NCBI RefSeq assembly: GCF_905475395.1
Contig: NC_058338.1
Span: forward strand, 13,530,935-13,594,934
DNA length: 64,000 nucleotides
Origin: Chrysoperla carnea
Lineage: Eukaryota; Arthropoda; Insecta; Neuroptera; Chrysopidae
Direction of reading: 5' to 3'
Shown: positions 57,857-64,000 of the stretch, in pieces
Layout: each line of letters opens with the position of its first letter
Numbering within the stretch: position 1 is the stretch's first letter
Program-made: the position numbers and the translations under genes
The notes under the pieces: model-generated
Told to the model about the DNA's origin: nothing
The model's database searches: none
Seen by the model: the letters and a program-made list of their open reading frames with translations, nothing else

Positions 57857-60559
57857 CTGTTTTAACAAAAGACAAAAAATATATGAATTGCAGAAAATAA
57901 TTATATGACTTGGTACATTCATAAGTACTTACGTTCGAAGTGTTTTTAATGGTTCGGAATCACTATCCTTGATACCGGTTTCTGGATTAACTGTTGTTAA
58001 TACACATCTATAGAGTAATTAATAATAAAATGAAAGTAATTATTCAATAATAAAACTAAAAACTAAATTAAAATTTAAAACGAAAATCAGGTTTGGCTGG
58101 CATTACAAGGGTTGTCAACCATATACCACTAAAGGTTTTCAAAAAGCCGAATTACTCGATAAAAGCGATTTGTAAAAAATTGCAAAATAAATTTACGACA
58201 CGACGTTACATACCTAAGACACGGGCGAACATTACGGAAAATTGCATCCGAACCAATTTTAATATAATCCCAATCATCTTCTTCAAATGGTTGTGTGCCT
58301 TTAACAACAAAATTTGGTCGAAATTGTTGAATTGGAGTATGTAGTTTTGTACGATCATTTAAATCAGCAACCGAACTTTCAGTCATCAACATGTAACTAG
58401 TTTCATCGAACAGGGCACCCTAAAATAATAAATAATATATCATCTTTACGCCAGTAAAATTCTATCTAATTTTTCATAAGGTTTACTCAGATTTTTCTGG
58501 TTTGTCAGATTTTACTAAACGTAAACGAAAAATACATACTAAAAGAGTTATAGATACTTACAGAATCCTTTTCCAATATTTTTGGAAAATAGCTCTTTTT
58601 TGTATGTCTTACGCGAGGTTCTTCATTGGGATAATATAATAATCGAAAACCAAGATCGTCACTGCTAAGAAATCTAGAAATCCAACGTGCAGCTTCGTCA
58701 CCACAGTCAATAACTCTAACTCGATCACCTATACAAGTATATGTTCCATTAAATATTTTGTCGAAATAAAAATAATATTTTGTCTATTTTTAAGCATACC
58801 CCAAATCATGGAATGTTGAATAACTTGCTTAAGAATTCGTTCTAAATCAATAACAACAGTATCATTCATATCAGGACCTTTCAAAGTTAAGGTATTACCA
58901 ATAATTTCTGGTTCAATTAAAACCATTTTTGGATATTGGCGGGCTGTTAAAAATTCTCCTTTTAAATTAACAACCATAAATACTCTAACATAAATTTTAA
59001 CAAATTATATATTATTAAATAAATTATCAACAAAAGGCTTTTTTTTGGGCTGAGATAACAAAATCGTTAAATATCCAAGACCCCCCTCTGTTTCATGAAT
59101 TTTTTTTCTATTCAGAAAAATGCTCTATAAGGCCTTCGTAAACAGAGTGCACAGTTAAATTAGATTAATACAAAGTGCAACAACATAAGATGTACCTACA
59201 AGACGGACTCAATGTAACTTCCATAAAATTATCTCTTTTTCTCAGAATGAAACCCCAAAAATTAATAAAAATAATCACCTATCTCTTAAATTTCCTTTCT
59301 TTAATCCTAAATTAGTAGCTTCCATTTCGGTTTCACGAATTGGGCCCATCGATTTTACTGGAAAACACACTAAATCGCTAATTTCACCAACTTTTTTCCA
59401 TTTTGTTGGTAACTTGTTACGACGATGTTTTACCCACAATACTAGACCGATAGCTACGACACCAATTGATGCCCCAATTCCTACCAGAATTATACGTTGT
59501 TGGCCTGTAAAAAACAATTTAGAAGAACTTCAGAATTTTTAATCGAAAATATATACTTTTTATACTTTGGGATCAATTCTATCTTTCTACCGTTCTAAAT
59601 CTGTCCATTTCTCTGGAAATAATTACATAACTAATTACATGTAAGCACTGTTTTCTTCCAAATAAAATGGAGGAAAACATATTTGAAGATCATGCCACAA
59701 CCTGGACCCGAGATCTTCACCTGGGGAACATATAATATAATATTTCTGGTCCCGCATAAGTGTTCATGAAACTTGCGAAATACAGACTGGGCTCTCTACC
59801 TATATGAAATATTTTTATTACGTTTCATAAGAAATTTAATTAAAATTGTAAATATTTGCACAATTGTTTTAACGTAACGAATTGACCTTGGCTGCGCATA
59901 CCATGCAAAGGGTGATCAGATAAGAGTTATTAATTTCTAAATTGGATTAAAAAATAAAACGGTACAAGGCAACAAAATAATTTTTTTTAGTTTGCTCATT
60001 GGATCATGACATTTTATTTAAAAACTACTTTATGTAAACGAACCATGAACCTCACCATCTGGCCTCTCTTCAAAGATCATTTTGGGATTATTTAGCATTG
60101 TTTTTCAGCTTTGAAAATGGGCTTTTTGAAGTTTTTTCAAGCATTAAGCTGTTAATATCTCGAAAACGGTGAACTATACGAAAAAATCAAAAGGAGACTT
60201 CTGCCGTTAAATGACCCAAAAAACCTTGAGTATTTTTACTATGTTCAAAAAATTGACAATAAAACTGTTTCTGTAAAAGGGAAGGGGTAGTATACAAAAG
60301 TGATGATACAATTGGGTTTCTGGCAACATAAGGAACATTAATCTATAAGTTTTCTAGGAATGTATTGATGGACAGAATGCGTTCCTTATATTTTACACAC
60401 TCATCTCCATCTAGTGCCTGTCTTAAGAGGCTATAATTTATAGCCGTATATCGGTGACGTCATTTCGTGATGCAATTAATAAACAAACACAACCTTAGCA
60501 GAATTTTGAAATATTTTTGAAAAGAAAATTGTTTTAAAATGTGACTACTTACTTGCCAT
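57727..60559 (-). CDS. mARC: Mitochondrial amidoxime-reducing component (mARC) family protein, MOSC domain; complete 7-exon gene
   Basis: Seven coding exons join in frame with GT-AG sites: 60553-60559, 59279-59504, 58800-58984, 58562-58728, 58214-58419, 57933-58007 and 57727-57856. They total 996 nt, giving 331 residues plus TAA, the usual size for animal mARC. Residues 7-27 are a hydrophobic anchor followed by KHRR, as expected for an N-terminal signal anchor in the outer mitochondrial membrane. A MOSC N-terminal beta-barrel region follows (FPVKSM at 50-55, TARQYPKM at 91-98, DCGDEA at 147-152). The C-terminal MOSC domain has FRPN at 228-231 and RCVLTT, where C265 aligns with the molybdenum-binding cysteine of vertebrate mARC; the end is GDPVY. 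Family knowledge: mARC reduces N-hydroxylated substrates with cytochrome b5 and its reductase, using molybdenum cofactor. No stop or frameshift was seen. A paralogue lies directly upstream. An AATAAA lies about 100 bp past the stop. Confidence 0.93.
57933..58007 (-). CDS. mARC: mARC exon 6 (molybdenum-ligand cysteine)
   Basis: This 75-nt exon is phase 2 to phase 2, with acceptor CTCTATAG and donor GTAAGT. The first base completes R264, and Cys265 follows in RCVLTTVNPETG, which aligns with the molybdenum-binding cysteine motif RCILTTVDPDTG of mammalian mARC. Confidence 0.92.
58214..58419 (-). CDS. mARC: mARC exon 5 (start of C-terminal MOSC domain)
   Basis: The acceptor reads ATTTTAG and the donor GTATGT. 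The exon is 206 nt, phase 0 to phase 2, and encodes residues 196-263 plus two bases. It carries [20 protein letters not shown] and IFRNVRPC, all family landmarks. The same-length exon of the neighbouring paralogue matches at about 59 of 69 residues by my hand alignment. Confidence 0.92.
58562..58728 (-). CDS. mARC: mARC exon 4 (MOSC N-terminal domain, DCGDEA)
   Basis: The acceptor reads TGTATAG and the donor GTAAGT. The exon encodes residues 140-195, including DCGDEAARWISRFL, a block conserved in this family. It ends in phase 0. Its 3' end and donor are part of a 53-bp segment that also occurs exactly at 55468-55520. Confidence 0.9.
58800..58984 (-). CDS. mARC: mARC exon 3 (MOSC N-terminal domain)
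   Basis: The acceptor reads TTATGTTAG and the donor GTATGC. The first base completes R78 and the frame continues VFMVVN, then TARQYPKM with the conserved Arg93. It ends in phase 1 after IWG. These blocks are typical of the mARC N-terminal domain. Confidence 0.9.
59279..59504 (-). CDS. mARC: mARC exon 2 (membrane anchor and start of MOSC N-terminal domain)
   Basis: The acceptor is a T-rich tract ending ACAG at 59505-59508 and the donor is GTGATT. The exon encodes residues 3-78: hydrophobic helix 7-27, the basic cluster KHRR at 28-31, and FPVKSM at 50-55, a MOSC N-terminal signature. It ends in phase 2 within the codon for R78. Confidence 0.9.
60553..60559 (-). CDS. mARC: mARC exon 1, 7-nt coding part with start codon
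   Basis: The exon reads ATGGCAA followed by donor GTAAGT. It ends in phase 1, and its last base joins GC at the start of exon 2 to make a serine codon, giving M-A-S-Q-Q-R. The ATG was chosen because the exon 2 frame opens directly at its acceptor with no in-frame Met before the membrane anchor, and this is the upstream ATG with a consensus donor in the matching phase. Intron 1 is about 1.05 kb. Confidence 0.75.
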
Positions 60560-63150
60560 ATTATATTATTATATTATTTTTAAATTTTAATAACTTAAAT
60601 TGAATATAAATGTATCCAAATTGTTAAAAACATTTGAACAATCAAAAATAAGATACTAATATTATGTTCTAGTATCTAATCAATTTATTAACAACAGAAT
60701 TGGCTCTGATAAGTGTTGGTAAATAAATTATACAAACAACTCCTCATATAACTTCCATAATGCTCAACAAATACCTAATACTATATAAAGATTGTTATTT
60801 TTGGAAGAGAACATCTTATAAAAACTTCATATTCATTGATAAGAGAATTTATTGACACATTTTTTCGTCAGCCAAATAAATTTGATAGCTATCGAATGTA
60901 CAAGTCTTCAGCTTGCTTCACTTCGATTTCATTTTCAATTATTTACTTGTTCTCCTCCTCTTTGACCTTTTTTTAGAGGTTTAAGAGAAAATATATTTAC
61001 CAACATTCCAGCGAAACAAGGTTTATTTAGCTCTTTTCCCGGAATTCGAAGTCAGGTCAAAATCTTGATTTGATGTCTATTTAAATGGAGTTAAGGAGGC
61101 ATTATGGAGGCTAACAGGGCAAAGAGAAATACTTTTAGGGATATTTATTTATAAAAAGTGAAATTTCCAGCGAAGCAGACGGAGAACGGCTAATCTTCTT
61201 ATAAAATCTCTTGATATTATAATCTTTTCATGCAGATGTAACATGACTACCTCTGTGGAAATAGCACCCCCAATGCGAATTTTCATAAAATTCTGATTTG
61301 AATCGTTTGTCCATCATTTATTCACCCAAAATTTTCGTTTTTCCACCCTCTAATTAAAAGCTATGACACAATTAAAAAATTTTACTTCAGCACCCACAGT
61401 TGCAAATCATAAAATGTAAATGTCATTCATCTGAAAATTATTTTTCCACGATTGTCCACAATTGTGCCATAACTTTTAATTAAAGGGTGGGCAATTGTGG
61501 ACAAGCTGCTCAAATTTGCATTTTATGAAAAATTTGCTTTTGGGGGTGCTATTTTCACGGGGCGTGTAAAATGACGTGGTAAATTACTTTTACTATTACA
61601 ATGATATATTATTATCATAATTATAATAATTATTTTTAAATTTCGTCATAATAATAATAATATGTATATAAATCCAAATTTAACTTATTGACCCTTAATA
61701 TCTCTGAAACCTTAATTTATGCTCAATTCAAAATTTTGATGCAAATCATTCTTTTTTTTAGTAAAACTAATTAAAATTTATTTATTTACAATGATTTTAC
61801 AAAAGTAAACTTGCAAGCAGAAAACAGTGCTCTTTAAAATGAAGCTTTTATTTTTTTTTTATAATTATACCTAATAATTTATATAACTTTCGTCCCACTG
61901 TGCAAAACGAAGTTGTCGCTTTCTGCCTCCGTGAGGGACAAAAATGGTCACCACAGGAACAAGTAAAGAATATCTCAGATCTCATGTTCAATTTGCCCGA
62001 GCCGAGGGTTACAAATTCTTTGCTTTTGCTACCTAGATGTGTAATATACTATTTTCTTTTCTTTTAAATTTACTGTCTATTTCATTTTTAACTTTTTTGG
62101 GTACAAAAACAAGCAATTCTATGACTTGTATTATACGTTGAAGTTTCAAATGGTACGCTACGTATGAAAGCGGTTTCAAATTCTGATTAATTTAGACACA
62201 AAAGACAAAATTTTTATAATAAAAACCTTTATTTATTTTAAATACAATTAATAACAATTTATAAAAAGGAATAACAAATGACCATAAAAATCACTATAAA
62301 ACCAATATAGTACAGTTAAAGATGCAACACATTAAGGAAAATGAAATAAACAGCTCACTTTTCTAAAAGCTAGTAGAGTTGACATAAAAAAATCAATAAA
62401 TAGATAACTTGGATTATGTATATGTTATACATGTATAATAGTTTTTCGATCATTTGACGAACACTCACATATACGTAATACAAGTTGTCTATTTATTAAT
62501 TTTTTAAATCAACTTTAACGTGGACCATTTCATTTAATTAAGAATTTATTGTCTATTAACAAATGGAAATATTTACACAACTAGTCCGTGGTTTATGGAT
62601 GATATTTGGCACCTAGGAATTATATTCTATCAGGTTTTGGCAAAAAGTGGGCGCTTTATTTCATTTTCCTTACTTACCCGATTATCGCAACATCTTTTAC
62701 TGTACTAATAAGTAAATTAAAATATTTTATGAGATTAAATAGTACCTATAGTTCAATTCAAGAGATAATTGCACGAGTTGCTCATTAGTTTCTTTTCATA
62801 CGCAGAATATGTATTATTAGTGCAGTATTTGCGGCGCAAAATACCATAATATTAAAAAGAATTAACCCATCCTGTTTTTTAATGCGATAATTAGAAGAAA
62901 AATAGTAGTTTTTATGAAAAATCTTTGAAAATAATAAGAATGTAGAAAGGTTTTTTTTTAATCGGAAAAGAACAACAAAAAAGTCGAGTCATACAAACCA
63001 AAAAATAAATGATGAAAAACACGATAATGAACCGGTTTTCTGCACCTTTTTGATTTTTTAAAAATTATTTTCTACACTCCGATTATTTCTTAAAAACTAC
63101 CATTATTTTCCTAATTAGCTCGGTGAAAAGCCAGGAGGGTTATTAGACAT
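60560..63150. other. Spacer between the two tandem mARC genes
   Basis: This 2.6-kb spacer must hold the promoter of the downstream copy and the 3'UTR of the upstream copy. It contains a MITE-like foldback element (61249-61567) and a less AT-rich block at about 61890-62030 (CCACTGTGCAAAACGAAG) that I could not identify. No clear TATA box or poly(A) signal could be assigned. Confidence 0.5.
61249..61567. mobile_element. MITE-like foldback element in the inter-mARC spacer
   Basis: Left and right arms share GAAAATAGCACCCCCAA / TCATAAAAT / TTGTCCA / CACCCT(T/C)TAATTAAAAG(T/C)TATG, each as the reverse complement of the other. Arms exceed 100 bp with gaps. No protein is encoded. Confidence 0.65.
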
Positions 63151-63280
63151 TCAGTTGACGTTAATGTAAATAGGATCACCTAATTTTACCACTCCTGGAA
63201 CACGTAAACCCAAATGTATTCCCAGTTTTGGAGCATATTTTTCACCTTTAGCTATCTCTGGATCTTCAACTTGTCGATAA
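63151..63280 (-). CDS. mARC: mARC paralogue exon 7 (C-terminus)
   Basis: This is a 130-nt exon with a weak-tract acceptor TTCAAATAG, ending at TGA. It encodes [19 protein letters not shown] and [11 protein letters not shown]. Confidence 0.9.
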
Positions 63281-64000
63281 CTATTTGAATAAACAAAAAG
63301 AAATAAGATTATAGGGAAAACAAATTAAAATAATATATTTTACCTTCGAAGTGTCTTTAATGGTTCAGACCCACTGTCCTTAACACCAGTTTCCGGATCA
63401 ATTGTAGTGAATACACATCTAGAGCAAATAAATAATCAATAATGTACGAACAAATTTTAATGAAAGTTTCAAAATAGAAAAAACTCATTTACCACAAAGC
63501 AATCCACGTAAAAGTGAAACAAAGAATACAAAATTTTAATAAAAATTTTTTAATTACTAATATTTTAACAGAAATTACCTTGTACACGGTCTAACATTGC
63601 GGAAAATTGCATCGGAACCAATCTTAACATAATCCCAATTGTCTTCTTCATAAGGTTGTGTGCCTTTAACAACAAAATTAGGTCGAAATTGTTGAATTGG
63701 CGTGCTTCTTTTTGTACGATCATTTAAATCTGTAACCGAACTTTCAGTCATCAACATATAACTAGTTGAATCACACAACGGGCCCTGAAATGAAATAGAC
63801 AAAATTCTTGAATGTGATCATGGCTGAACAAAAGAAAAGAAATGAACAAAAAGTTTAACTTCTTGATTGATTCAATAACATTGTTGTATAAATAAAAACT
63901 ACCGTAGATACTTTTCCAATTGTTGTTAACCTCAACTGTAATACTTACATTATCACTTGGCAGTAATTTTGGAAAGTAGCTCTTTGTTCTATGTGTTACA
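63151..64000 (-). CDS. mARC: Second mARC family gene (tandem paralogue), 5' part outside window
   Basis: Exons at 63949-64000 (partial), 63579-63784, 63344-63418 and 63151-63280 join in frame and end at TGA (63151-63153). The last three exons are 206, 75 and 130 nt with phases 0, 2 and 2, identical to the complete gene 3 kb downstream. The protein has [18 protein letters not shown] with the expected molybdenum-binding cysteine, and an IKLGDP-like C-terminal end ([11 protein letters not shown]). Hand alignment with the neighbour gives about 86% identity in the 206-nt exon and about 74% in the last exon, with no stops or frameshifts, so both copies look functional. The N-terminal anchor and exons 1-3 lie beyond position 64000. 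Confidence 0.9.
63344..63418 (-). CDS. mARC: mARC paralogue exon 6 (molybdenum-ligand cysteine)
   Basis: This is a 75-nt exon, acceptor GCTCTAG, donor GTAAAA. It encodes [12 protein letters not shown] with the conserved cysteine. Confidence 0.9.
63579..63784 (-). CDS. mARC: mARC paralogue exon 5
   Basis: The acceptor reads CATTTCAG and the donor GTAATT, 206 nt. It carries [20 protein letters not shown] and IFRNVRPC. Its length and phases match those of the complete gene. Confidence 0.9.
63949..64000 (-). CDS. mARC: mARC paralogue exon 4 (partial, cut by window edge)
   Basis: The visible 52 nt encode the exon's C-terminal side ([16 protein letters not shown]) ahead of donor GTAAGT, in phase 0 like its counterpart. 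KSYFPK is shared with the complete gene. The 5' part lies outside the window. Confidence 0.85.

Noticed and set aside
57737..57922. Minus-strand open frame of 61 codons at the mARC 3' end
   Set aside because: It runs through intron 6 and out of frame into exon 7; the correct frame starts at the 57856 acceptor.
58093..58344. Plus-strand open frame of 83 codons
   Set aside because: It is the antisense of mARC exon 5 and its intron; the minus-strand frame has clear family motifs and splice sites.

Overview
This is a strongly AT-rich insect nuclear genome segment. Genes are intron-rich with GT-AG splice sites, one intron is close to 20 kb, and dispersed repeats are dense. tRNA-derived SINEs and a LINE end in CCTAA/TTAGG repeats, the arthropod telomere-type motif. 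I cannot assign an order. Most open frames in the window are chance frames in AT-rich or repeat DNA. Only two loci, plus part of a third, are convincing genes, and all lie on the minus strand.

Left and centre (about 45.2 kb down to beyond position 5,000): one very long gene for a predicted secreted protein. A signal-peptide exon (40,332-40,466) is followed by exons at 20,428-20,517, 10,556-10,903 and 5,012-5,317. All four coding exons join in phase 0, and the gene runs off the left part of the window without a recognised last exon. A TATA-like box near 45,235 and a 5'UTR donor/acceptor pair (44,938 / 40,505) suggest a non-coding first exon. The protein has two RNKR dibasic sites, Asp, Ser and Gly runs and an acidic stretch. 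I do not recognise the family. Its introns hold SINEs, a ~306-bp satellite-like array, foldback elements, a long (AT)n microsatellite and LINE debris.

Middle right (45-57.6 kb): no gene seen. It contains LINE RNase H fragments, the third satellite locus and several dispersed repeat families.

Right (57.7-64 kb): two tandem, same-strand genes of the mitochondrial amidoxime-reducing component (mARC, MOSC-domain molybdenum enzyme) family. The first is complete: seven coding exons, 331 residues, with an N-terminal membrane anchor and the cysteine expected to bind molybdenum. The second is cut by the window edge, but its last three exons have exactly the same lengths and splice phases, so it arose by DNA-level tandem duplication.

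The most notable structures are: a 53-bp exact copy of the mARC exon 4/intron 4 boundary placed inside a repeat 3 kb away; a LINE and a SINE family that share a 3' end and a CCTAA tail; a ~306-bp repeat at three loci with one inverted, hairpin-forming unit; and several foldback (MITE-like) elements.
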